Source of the DNA: an uncultured bacterium
GTDB lineage: Bacteria > Verrucomicrobiota > Kiritimatiellia > RFP12 > UBA1067
Assembly: GCA_900547945.1 (NCBI GenBank)
Contig: URIT01000042.1
Coordinates: 1 to 22,554, forward strand
DNA length: 22,554 nucleotides
Direction of reading: 5' to 3'
The translations under genes were made by a program, and so were the position numbers. How positions within the stretch are numbered: the stretch's first letter is position 1; the number at the start of each line of letters is the position of its first letter. Below, piece after piece: positions 15,665-22,554 of this stretch. Below the pieces are notes generated by a model, which was not told the DNA's origin, made no database searches, and was given only the letters and a program-made list of their open reading frames with translations.

Positions 15665-18600
15665 TCAGCGTAGCAGGAACACCGTGCTGGACGGACGGCG
15701 GTTGACGAGTACCGCCTGCCCGTCCTCGACCACCAGGCTGAAGCCGTCCACGTAGTCGGCGCCGGCGAGCTCGGCCGTCACCTTCGCATCGCGCGCCGTC
15801 TGCCCGAGCGCCTCAAGCCCGAGCGCCGGGCCGAGCATGTACTTCGCGCGCAACGGCTTCGCGTCGAGGACGACGTGGAGGCGGCCCTCTGCGAGCGCCG
15901 CCGCATCCGCGCCCTCTCCCCACTGCACGGCCCTGAGCGTGCGCCCGCCCGAGATCTCGACGCGCCACGTGCCCGTCAGGCGGAAGGGCCCCACGAGCGA
16001 CCCCTCGCCCGCGAGCGTCCCCGCGATCTCGCAAGGCGTGTCGCTCGCGTTCGTGAGCGTCGCGCCCACGCCAAGTGCGAGCGTGCCGCCGATGAAACCG
16101 TACGGATCGGCCGTCATCGGGAACGCGCGCTCGTCGAAGACGACCCAGTCGGCGTCGGAGGGGCGCTTCACCTTGAGCGCGCAGCCGTGCCCCGCCTCGC
16201 CGTTCCACGAGATGCCGCCGCCGTAGTCCCGCACGACGACGCGGAAGGAATGCCAGCCGGGGGCGATCTCCGCCTCCTCCACCTTGGGCGTGTCCCACGA
16301 CGTATTCTTGAAGATGCACCGCCCGTCGAGGTAGACGGCGATGCTGTCGTCGTAGACGCCGCTGATCTTCCAGGTTCCCGCCTCCTGGGGTTCGACGTAG
16401 GTCCAGCCCATGAAGATGTTCTGGCGGTTGTAGCCGAGCGACCACGCCCTGTCGTGGATCGCCTGCATCGAGTTCGTGACCATGCCGAATGCGTAGCGGC
16501 CGTCCGCCGCCCAGTCACGCTCGTTCGCGGTACCGACGTATCGCGTCGACCAACGCACCGTGCTGGAGGGGCGCATCCGCAGATGGCGCGACGAGAACGG
16601 CGTGTAGTCCGCGGCCGCCGTCGAGTCGGTCGTGCCCACGTGGAAGCCCACCGCCATCTTCGCCGTCTTCCAGCCCTTGTCCTGCGGCCCCGCGCCGCCT
16701 CCGTAGTCGATGCCCGTCACGCGGAACGCATGCCAGCCGGCCGCAAGCTCCTTCCTGCCCGTGCCGACGTTGTTCCACGCCGTGTTGAAGGCAACGGCGT
16801 CCGCAGCGCCGTCGAGCGCCACGTAGGCGCGGTCGTCATAGGCCGCCCCGAACGTGTAGACGGCCGCCTCGGGCACGTAGAACGCGCCGTCGTTGCGGTA
16901 GGCGGTGTAGTGCGGCGTCGTGCCCAGGAGGAGGAGTTTCTGGATGTCCTTCGTGAAGAGGCTCGGGAAGACGCGCGCGTCGTTCCAGAAGGAGTGGGCC
17001 TTGAAGGTGTTGTTCCCCTGCGTGTCCTTGTCGGCGTGCGGCTTCGTCGAAACCGCGAGGCTCGTGTAGTTCGTGCGCGGCCCGATGTCGATCGTCGCCG
17101 CGATGCCGTCCGCGAGCGCGAGGCCGCCCGCGAACGCGGCCGCGTTCCGGAGGTCCGCCCCGCCCGTGTTCTCGACGCGCCACGGTCCGCTCACGCCACC
17201 CTGCACGCCGTCGTCCGCAACGAACCGGCCCGTGCCGACGAGACGCACCGGCGCCGTCCCCTGCAGGGGCGAGCGGAAGGTGACGGTCTTGCCGTTCGTG
17301 TCGAGCGTGAAGACGGCGTTCGTCGCGTTCAGGTCACCCCACGCCTCGAACGTCGCGGCCTGGTACGGCGAGGTCTTCCAGTCGGCGAGGCACATGAGCG
17401 TGCCACCGCCCAGCCAGATCTGCGGCAGGTGGGCGTAGGTGCGCGCCGTCGTGAAGTCGCCGGCGAGCTCCACCGTGCCGCCGCGCATCCCGAACACCTC
17501 GTAGCTGTAGCCCTGGACGTTCTCGGTGCGCCCCACCGCGATCGGCGCCATGTTGTGGTCCGTGCGCGCGCGCAGCACGACGCCGGGGAGGCGCACGGTG
17601 CCCGCGTCCACGAGGAACTCGGCCGCGCGCGCGTCGTAGCCGACATAGGGCACATCCGCCTCGGAGGCGTCCAGCTCGCCGCCCGCGACGACGATGCGGT
17701 GGAGGTTGTTCGTCGTGCCGCTCCAGTAGCCGAGGATGGTCCTCGCGCCGTTCGTCTGGACGATGCGCGCGCCGTCGGCGACCGTCAGCGTGGCGTCGGC
17801 GGGGCTTTCATAGCGCGTGCCGAGGCGGATGTCGCCGAGCGCGAGGGCCTCGAAACCCTTTCCGAAGACGGCGTGGCCGCCCTGGCGCGCGTAGACCTTC
17901 GGGTTCTCGCTGCCGAGGCCGAGGTTGATGGAGAGCGCCCCTTCGAGCCGCGTGTCCTCGATGGTCGCCACCTGCGCGCCCGCGCCCGTGCGGCTCGGCA
18001 GGAACACGCCCGTGCGACCCTCCTCCGTCCGCACCGTGTAGCCCGAGAAGACGGCGTTCGTGCCCGGCGCAAAGCCAAAGGCGCCGCCCGCGAGCGTGAC
18101 GGTCCTGGGGAATGCCTTCGCCTCGCAGCCCGCCGTCTGGTCGCCGTAGAGCGCCCAGCCGCCCGCGACGGCGAGGTTCGTCTGCGCGAAGTCGCACGCG
18201 AATTCGTGGAGGCCCGAGGCCACGCACACGTCGCCCGCGCCGCCGAAGCCGCCCCTGTAGACGGTGCTGCTCAATTCCTTTCCGCCGATGACGCCTGTGA
18301 GGTCGAGCCGCACGCCCTCGCCGACCGTGACCCGCCCCGTCACCGGCGTACGGCCGTATCCCGTCCCGAGGCGCGGGTTCGCGCCCATCGCGGAGATCGC
18401 GCGCGTGAACGGCGTCTTCTGGTTCCAGAACTGGAGGCGGCTGCCGTCGATCTCCACCCCCTCGCCGTTCGTCCAGGCCGTGTCGCCCTCATAGCCGAAG
18501 GTCACGTTGTTCGCGAGGCGGAGGCGCGCGACGTCAAGGTCCGTCGAGACGAAGATGCAGGATGGCCCGCTCGTGCCGGGCAGGGCCGCGACCGTGAGCG

Positions 18601-19555
18601 TCCGCCCGGGCCCCCTGACCTGGGGGCGGCCGGCGAGCGCGGCGAGGGAGGAGAGGGGACGCACGTCCCAGCGGTTCGACGCCATGATTGTCGCGTCGCC
18701 CGTGAGCTCGATCGTGTGGAGGCGCGCCTTGTCCGAGCCACTGGGCCCGAGGTTGTTGACGGCGCCGAGGCGCACGCCGTCCGCGCGCGTCGCCCCTTCC
18801 CCCTCGATGCGCAGGCGCTTGCCGTGCGTCATGTGGAGAATGTCCTCCGTGGAGCCCTGCGCGTTGAGATCGAACGTGCCGCCGTCCTTCACCGTGATGT
18901 ACGCCGCGCGGCTGCCGAAGAGCGCCGGGCTGTTCGTCGCCGTCGCGTCCGGGCGCAGGATGCCCGCCGCGACGACGATCTCCTGTTCGTCGAGCGGCGC
19001 CGCCAGCGACACCGTCGCGCCGTTCGTGACCGTGAAGACGCCCGCGCCGCCGATCCGGCCGCCCGTGAAGGTCCAGTCGCCACCGTCGACCGTCACCGCG
19101 CCCGCCGCGACGCCCGCCGCGTCGACCGCCACCTCGCCCGCCGCCGTGCCGAAGAATGCGTCGGCGAGCGGGGCGAACGCCGCCGCGCCGCCCTGCGCGT
19201 CCAGCCAGTTGAGGGACGCCACGTCCCACGCATGCGAGGCCGCGCCCGACCAGGCGAGCGCCGGCGGGACCGCCGTCGCGCTCTCCGTCACCGTGAAGAC
19301 GAGCGCGCCGTCCCGGACGGCGAGCGTCCCCTCCAGGTCGCCCGCCACTTCGAGGTCGACCGCCGCGAGATCGGCCTCCGCGAGGCCCTCGAACGCGAGG
19401 ACGGGCGCGGCCACCCCCGCTGCGGGCGGCCTCGCCGCCCCGTCGACGACGAGCGTGATCCGGCGGTCCGCAAGGGCACCGGCCGGAAGGACGAAGCGCC
19501 CGACGCCGGCGGGCGACGCCTCGACGACGAGCCGCGCGCCGTCGGAAAGCGCCAC
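15665..19555 (-). CDS. Adhesin 2, C-terminal part (after frameshift), PA14-like modules
   Basis: A 1296-residue reading frame starting at GTG 19555, with no signal peptide or own promoter. Its sequence continues that of the upstream frame once one base near 19559 is removed, so it is the C-terminal two thirds of one protein. Beta-helix/autotransporter-type strands fill most of it. Two PA14/GLEYA-like modules follow: about 870-980 (AFYVPEAAVYTFGAAYDDRA then AAGWHAFRVTGIDYGGG) and about 1020-1140 (GTWKISGVYDDSIAVYLDGR, APGWHSFRVVVRDYGGG). These folds often bind glycans. It ends SSTVFLLR-stop. Whether it is translated separately, by frameshifting, or not at all cannot be decided here. Confidence 0.75.
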   Translation of the reverse strand: MALSDGARLVVEASPAGVGRFVLPAGALADRRITLVVDGAARPPAAGVAAPVLAFEGLAEADLAAVDLEVAGDLEGTLAVRDGALVFTVTESATAVPPALAWSGAASHAWDVASLNWLDAQGGAAAFAPLADAFFGTAAGEVAVDAAGVAAGAVTVDGGDWTFTGGRIGGAGVFTVTNGATVSLAAPLDEQEIVVAAGILRPDATATNSPALFGSRAAYITVKDGGTFDLNAQGSTEDILHMTHGKRLRIEGEGATRADGVRLGAVNNLGPSGSDKARLHTIELTGDATIMASNRWDVRPLSSLAALAGRPQVRGPGRTLTVAALPGTSGPSCIFVSTDLDVARLRLANNVTFGYEGDTAWTNGEGVEIDGSRLQFWNQKTPFTRAISAMGANPRLGTGYGRTPVTGRVTVGEGVRLDLTGVIGGKELSSTVYRGGFGGAGDVCVASGLHEFACDFAQTNLAVAGGWALYGDQTAGCEAKAFPRTVTLAGGAFGFAPGTNAVFSGYTVRTEEGRTGVFLPSRTGAGAQVATIEDTRLEGALSINLGLGSENPKVYARQGGHAVFGKGFEALALGDIRLGTRYESPADATLTVADGARIVQTNGARTILGYWSGTTNNLHRIVVAGGELDASEADVPYVGYDARAAEFLVDAGTVRLPGVVLRARTDHNMAPIAVGRTENVQGYSYEVFGMRGGTVELAGDFTTARTYAHLPQIWLGGGTLMCLADWKTSPYQAATFEAWGDLNATNAVFTLDTNGKTVTFRSPLQGTAPVRLVGTGRFVADDGVQGGVSGPWRVENTGGADLRNAAAFAGGLALADGIAATIDIGPRTNYTSLAVSTKPHADKDTQGNNTFKAHSFWNDARVFPSLFTKDIQKLLLLGTTPHYTAYRNDGAFYVPEAAVYTFGAAYDDRAYVALDGAADAVAFNTAWNNVGTGRKELAAGWHAFRVTGIDYGGGAGPQDKGWKTAKMAVGFHVGTTDSTAAADYTPFSSRHLRMRPSSTVRWSTRYVGTANERDWAADGRYAFGMVTNSMQAIHDRAWSLGYNRQNIFMGWTYVEPQEAGTWKISGVYDDSIAVYLDGRCIFKNTSWDTPKVEEAEIAPGWHSFRVVVRDYGGGISWNGEAGHGCALKVKRPSDADWVVFDERAFPMTADPYGFIGGTLALGVGATLTNASDTPCEIAGTLAGEGSLVGPFRLTGTWRVEISGGRTLRAVQWGEGADAAALAEGRLHVVLDAKPLRAKYMLGPALGLEALGQTARDAKVTAELAGADYVDGFSLVVEDGQAVLVNRRPSSTVFLLR

Positions 19556-21335
19556 CGCCGGGGAGCGTCACCGTCCGGCCCGCGCGGACCTTCAGCGTCG
19601 CGCCGGCGGCGACCGCCACGCGCGACGTGGGCGCGAACGTCTGCGCGAAGGCGAGCGTCGCGCCGGCCTTCACGTCGAACCCCGCCACGCAAGCGGATGC
19701 GTCCAGGACGTCGAGGACAAGCGCGCCGCTTCCCGTGACGGCGAGCGGGGCCGCGCCCGTCAGGACCGGCGCGCCCGCAAGCGTGATCACGGCGGGGTCG
19801 CCGGACGCCGTCGTCGTGCGGAACGTCGTCCCGTTGAAGGTCGGCGTGCCCAGGACCGTGAAGGCGTCCGTGCGCCATGCGCCGAGTTCGGTCGCGCCGA
19901 CCGTCGTCTTGACGCCCTGCAGGCCGCCCGCGCCGAGATTGAGGTAGGGGACGGAGATCTGCGTCGTGTTGCCGCGCGTCGCCACGATCGCCTCCGCGTT
20001 CACGCGGCCCGCCGTCCCCTCCCGCTTGAAGAGGCCCGCGAACGATGTTTCGTAGTTGTGGTTGAAGCGGATCGTCCCCTCGACGTTCAGGACGCCGTCC
20101 ACGAAGGCGCGGTAGGGGTTCTCGTTCTGGCCCAGCACGCCATGGACCGTCAGTTCGGCGCCCGCATCGACGAAGAGCGTCGAGTTGTGGCCGCGCCTCC
20201 CGCTCCAGTCGGCGCTGGCCGCCGCCACGCGCCCGCGCACGACGACGCCGCCGTCGTGGCCCGTCGGCACGAGGTTGCCCCGGAGGTCGATGTTGCCGTC
20301 CAGGAGGAGGATGTCGCCGCGCTGGGAATAGAGGAAGTCCGCGAAGCCGCCCCCGACCGTCGTGAGGCCGGCGCCGCCGTCGAAGGCGTAGGTGACCTGC
20401 ACCGAGGCGTCGGTCTGGCGGGCGAGGTTCTTGCTGAAGCTCCCCGGACGGTAGACGCGCGGCGAAACGACCGTCGGGTTCGCGGCGAGATAGACGTCGC
20501 CCGCGATCGTGTTCGTGCCGGAGAACCGGACGGGACCGGCGTTGACGCCCTGCGGCGCGAAGTCGCCCGGAAGCGCCACGTCTGCGGGCGCGAGGCCGTC
20601 CGCGCCGACCTGCGGTGCCCAGACACCGCCCGCCCCCGGCTGCGCGGCCTCCGCCGCCGTCAGGCAGTCCTCGCTCGCGAGGAGCGGTGTCCCGGTGGAG
20701 GAGGCGAACGTCTGGCCCGAAACGAGGTCAAGGAGCGCGCCCGTACCGTCGGCCGTCTTGACCGGCTTGAGGAACATCTTCAGCTCGGCCTCCTCGTAGA
20801 GGGCGAACGAGTAGAGGCGCAGCTTCGCGAAGTCCGCCGCCTGGCCGGGCGTGGCCCCCGCATCCTGGGCGAGGGCGAAGAGGGCAAGCGGGCAGCTCGC
20901 CGTCTTCGTACGCGCCGCCGTGATCTCGGCGGTCGCGAGCGCCTCGGCACGGTCCTGTAGGACGACGTAGCGCGCGTAGCCATCGAGGGCGATGCGTCGG
21001 CGGTCCGTCGTCGCCGTGACGCCGAGGGACGCCCCGTTGGCGGACCCGTCCTGGGCGTGCCACGAATAGAAGCCGTCGCCGCTCATGTAGAAGCCCAGCG
21101 CCTGGTCGCCGGTGCAACCGAACACGTACTGGCGCGACTCCGTGCCGGTGAAGGCGAAGTCCGCGACGACGCGCGTCTTGGGCGTGACGTGGTAGCCCGT
21201 ATTGACGAGCTGCCCGCCCGTCGCCTCGACGTAGGGTTCGGCCCCCGCCGCGCCGACGGCCAGCACCAGAAGCAGGGCGGCACGTTCCGCGCGCCGGATC
21301 CGCCCTCCCGCTCGACATCCGAACGACAAAGCCAT
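18534..21335 (-). CDS. Adhesin 2, N-terminal part: signal peptide plus LamG-like domain
   Basis: An exported protein whose native frame runs from ATG 21335 to about 19560 (592 residues). Past that the same frame becomes an Arg-rich, non-native tail to the stop at 18534, 933 residues in all. Signal peptide: basic start, AALLLVLAVGAAGA core, cleavage near 32. Residues about 33-220 form a LamG/concanavalin-like domain (YVEATGGQLVNTGY, KLRLYSFALY, FLKPVKTADG, LLDLVSGQTF), common at the N-terminus of gut-bacterial surface proteins. Beta-strand repeats follow. ATG 21335 is favoured over ATG 21341 because AGGAG lies 6 nt before it, against zero for the other. Together with the downstream frame it would make about 1889 residues. 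Confidence 0.8.
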   Translation of the reverse strand: MALSFGCRAGGRIRRAERAALLLVLAVGAAGAEPYVEATGGQLVNTGYHVTPKTRVVADFAFTGTESRQYVFGCTGDQALGFYMSGDGFYSWHAQDGSANGASLGVTATTDRRRIALDGYARYVVLQDRAEALATAEITAARTKTASCPLALFALAQDAGATPGQAADFAKLRLYSFALYEEAELKMFLKPVKTADGTGALLDLVSGQTFASSTGTPLLASEDCLTAAEAAQPGAGGVWAPQVGADGLAPADVALPGDFAPQGVNAGPVRFSGTNTIAGDVYLAANPTVVSPRVYRPGSFSKNLARQTDASVQVTYAFDGGAGLTTVGGGFADFLYSQRGDILLLDGNIDLRGNLVPTGHDGGVVVRGRVAAASADWSGRRGHNSTLFVDAGAELTVHGVLGQNENPYRAFVDGVLNVEGTIRFNHNYETSFAGLFKREGTAGRVNAEAIVATRGNTTQISVPYLNLGAGGLQGVKTTVGATELGAWRTDAFTVLGTPTFNGTTFRTTTASGDPAVITLAGAPVLTGAAPLAVTGSGALVLDVLDASACVAGFDVKAGATLAFAQTFAPTSRVAVAAGATLKVRAGRTVTLPGGGAFRRRAARRRGVARRRRALRPSGRCPCGPPDHARRRRGGEAARSGGGRARPRVRGPRGGRSRGGRPRSGGRPGGDARRPGRRARLHGDGERDGGPAGARLVGRGLACVGRGVPQLAGRAGRRGGVRPARRRILRHGGGRGGGRRGGRRGGRGDGRRWRLDLHGRPDRRRGRLHGHERRDGVAGGAARRTGDRRRGGHPAPGRDGDEQPGALRQPRGVHHGEGRRHVRSQRAGLHGGHSPHDARQAPAHRGGRGDARGRRAPRRRQQPRAQWLGQGAPPHDRAHGRRDNHGVEPLGRASPLLPRRARRPPPGQGARADAHGRGPARHERAILHLRLDGP
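19556..19562 (-). other. Frameshift point in adhesin 2
   Basis: On the minus strand the frame reads ACG-CTC-CCC-GGC (TLPG). Skipping the G at 19559 gives TLP-AVALSDGARLVVEAS, restoring native-looking sequence. One extra base in the CCCCGG run explains it. Candidates are a sequencing or assembly error, a recent mutation, or +1 slippage at CCC. Confidence 0.8.
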
Positions 21336-21462
21336 ACGCATCTCCTCTCCGCGTGAACGGACAAACGAGGCATCCCCTCCTTCGCATCGCCCGCAGACCA
21401 GGCCGCGCGGCCTGACAAAGCCTACTGGTACGACTCCGCGCGTGGAAAGCCTCAATGTTCCG

Positions 21463-21491
21463 AGTATACCATCGCCACCCCTTCCGTACAA
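21463..21491 (-). promoter_or_regulatory. Promoter of adhesin 2
   Basis: Minus strand TTGTAC (21486-21491), 17-bp spacer, TGG-TATACT (hexamer 21463-21468): near-consensus -35 and extended -10. The predicted leader is about 120 nt. No homopolymer occurs in the spacer, unlike adhesin 1. Confidence 0.65.
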
Positions 21492-21703
21492 GCGGGAAAC
21501 GGCGTCTTTAGCGGAATTGACCCCTTCCTCCATGGGGGAAGGTCGCATTGACCCTCAGAAAAGACTTCTCTATGCGTGTACGCCCTTGCGCCACACGGTG
21601 CGGGAGCAGTCCCACAAAAGGGAAACGACAAGATGAAGAAGCCTAGGTTGACCGACTCGAACCGACTCGTGATGATCGCATTGAGGGCAGTCCCCAGACC
21701 GCA
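21492..21703. other. Intergenic stretch without recognised gene
   Basis: Upstream of the adhesin 2 promoter. An imperfect hairpin surrounds CCATGG near 21532 (GACCCCTTCC / GGAAGGTC), and GACCGACTCGAACCGACTCG holds a short direct repeat near 21650. No tRNA, open frame with family similarity, or clear regulator site is seen. Confidence 0.5.
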
Positions 21704-21920
21704 TTCAGGATATTGAGTTTATTACGCCCTGAATTCTCATTCCTTCATTTGAGGAATCGAGATCAACTGTGCAATCGGAACGACGTCTTCCCCCCACCCT
21801 CCTCCGTGCCCCCGCGCCTCCGCGCGCTCCGTGTTGACTGAGCGGAGATTATTGAGAAAAAAAGAGGGGGGCCGTCCCGCGCCGGGCCGCGTGTGTGCCC
21901 CGTTGAGACGTCCCGCGCCG
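21704..21920 (+). repeat. ~217-bp direct repeat, right copy
   Basis: Matches 15365-15581, offset 6339. A7 replaces A9, with scattered substitutions. It again carries GGGGC/GCCCC and a T-tract on the minus strand (21857-21901), which could stop transcription arriving from beyond the window before it reaches adhesin 2. Confidence 0.9.
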
Positions 21921-21997
21921 GGGGCGGCGCGGGTCCTTCGCGCGCCGGGCCGCGTGTGTGCCCCGTTGGGACGTCCCGCGCCGAGGGCGGCGCAGGG
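21879..21997 (+). repeat. 63-bp GC-rich tandem repeat
   Basis: GCGCCGGGCCGCGTGTGTGC (continuing CCCGTTG) starts at 21879 and again at 21942, followed each time by GACGTCCCGCGCCG and GGGCGGCGC. A single related copy follows the left ~217-bp repeat near 15541. Minus-strand translation gives only repeat-encoded Gly/Arg/Pro-rich peptide. Confidence 0.8.
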
Positions 21998-22168
21998 ATG
22001 GGTGTCTGCTTCCACCCAGTTATCCTGTCCGCATCTAGCTGCGTCCCCATCCGGTTGACCGCGATACGTCCAGTCAACCCGCTGATGGCGCAGATTCCGC
22101 CTACGGCAGACACGGAAGACACTGAAACGCCCTCTGAGCGGCACGGAAGGAGAACGGGAAACGGGAAC

Positions 22169-22554
22169 GTTCCGAAGTGAAATCCCACGCATGTCGAATG
22201 CCGCGCGCCGCCTCACCTCTTGTTGCTCCGAGGCGAAGTCGCATGAGCGTTTCATTCCGCAGCCGAAGATGAGATTTCACTGCGTAATAAAATTAATACG
22301 CCGTATAACTCATAAACTGATGGACATTAGCCGGGAGGTCGGTGAACTATGCACAATAAGTCCCATACGTCCACGCTTCTACCAGACTACGGGAATTCGC
22401 GTCGGAACGTTCCGAAGTGAAATCCCACGCATGTCGGCTACCGCGCACCGCCTCACTTCTTGTTCCGAAGTGAAATCCCACGCATGTCGGCTACCGCGCG
22501 CCACTTCACCTCTTGTTCCGAAGTGAAATCCCGCACATGGTCACGCAAGGGCTT
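22169..22554 (+). repeat. 53-bp palindromic tandem repeat array, running off the window
   Basis: GTTCCGAAGTGAAATCCC occurs at 22169, 22409, 22462 and 22515; the last three are exactly 53 bp apart. Units share ACGCATGTCGGCTACCGCGC and end CACTTCACCTCTT, so GAAGTG and CACTTC can pair. Between 22260 and 22400 lies an AT-richer insert; 22269-22290 is an inverted, 20/22 match to part of the ~217-bp repeat. There are no unique spacers and no gene. Confidence 0.85.

Noticed and set aside
19556..19562. Programmed -1 frameshift in adhesin 2
   Set aside because: A -1 shift leads into the wrong frame. Only +1 restores the protein, and no downstream stimulator is evident, so an indel is simpler.
15875..19738. 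1287-codon open frame on the plus strand
   Set aside because: It is a shadow of adhesin 2 with composition-driven Arg-rich translation and no recognisable domain or start signal.
15365..21920. Composite transposon carrying adhesin 2
   Set aside because: The flanking repeats carry no transposase, and no target-site duplication could be recognised; only a repeat-flanked cassette is supported.
21737..22255. 172-codon minus-strand frame ending ISIPQMKE
   Set aside because: Made almost wholly of the ~217-bp, 63-bp and 53-bp repeats. A similar frame at 15398-15604 is just the other repeat copy. No family was recognised.
22169..22554. CRISPR array
   Set aside because: Units repeat at 53 bp with no unique spacers, and no cas gene is present; it is a simple tandem palindromic repeat.

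Overview
The window is very GC-rich and looks like a bacterial chromosome segment. It carries two giant secreted beta-helix/adhesin-type proteins with autotransporter-associated repeats, a LamG-like N-terminus or PA14-like modules, no PEP-CTERM anchor, and matching C-termini. It also has a TMTC-like GT-C protein, strong TATAAT-type promoters and abundant palindromic repeats. Together these suggest a Verrucomicrobia/Lentisphaerae/Kiritimatiellota-type anaerobe, most plausibly an uncultured gut Kiritimatiellota. The lineage is inference; no rRNA is present.

Layout. 1-2175 (minus): fmt followed by a pyrimidine-nucleoside phosphorylase (truncated by the window edge) in one short-spaced operon, with fmt driven by a nearly leaderless promoter. 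2176-2905: a repeat-rich gap holding the decayed tail of a GxxExxY (PDDEXK_3) gene between perfect 36-bp inverted repeats, a 129-bp tandem duplication, and an extended -10 promoter. 2906-5894 (plus): a redox pair, a 4Fe-4S aldo/keto reductase and a NapH-like membrane polyferredoxin fused to a DUF1893 domain. 5895-6076: three palindromic repeats between convergent genes. 6077-9511 (minus): adhesin 1, whose canonical promoter carries an 11-bp poly-G tract in its -35/-10 spacer. 9915-12773 (minus): uvrA. 12814-14763 (plus): a TMTC-like GT-C membrane protein, divergent from uvrA and sharing one palindromic bidirectional promoter with it. 14764-15664: palindromic repeats, two 95-bp hairpin blocks, a perfect 36-bp palindrome and a ~217-bp repeat. 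15665-21335 (minus): adhesin 2, about 1889 residues if one frameshift is repaired, with N-terminal LamG-like and C-terminal PA14-like modules. 21336-22554: adhesin 2 promoter, a second copy of the ~217-bp repeat, 63-bp and 53-bp tandem repeats, running off the window.

The housekeeping genes (fmt, deoA/pdp, uvrA) look ordinary. The accessory interest lies in surface proteins next to variation-prone DNA. One adhesin has a homopolymer in its promoter spacer. The other is flanked by direct repeats that each carry a terminator-like element, and it contains a one-base frameshift. Palindromic elements are dispersed through the intergenic DNA and lie in frame inside the GT-C gene.
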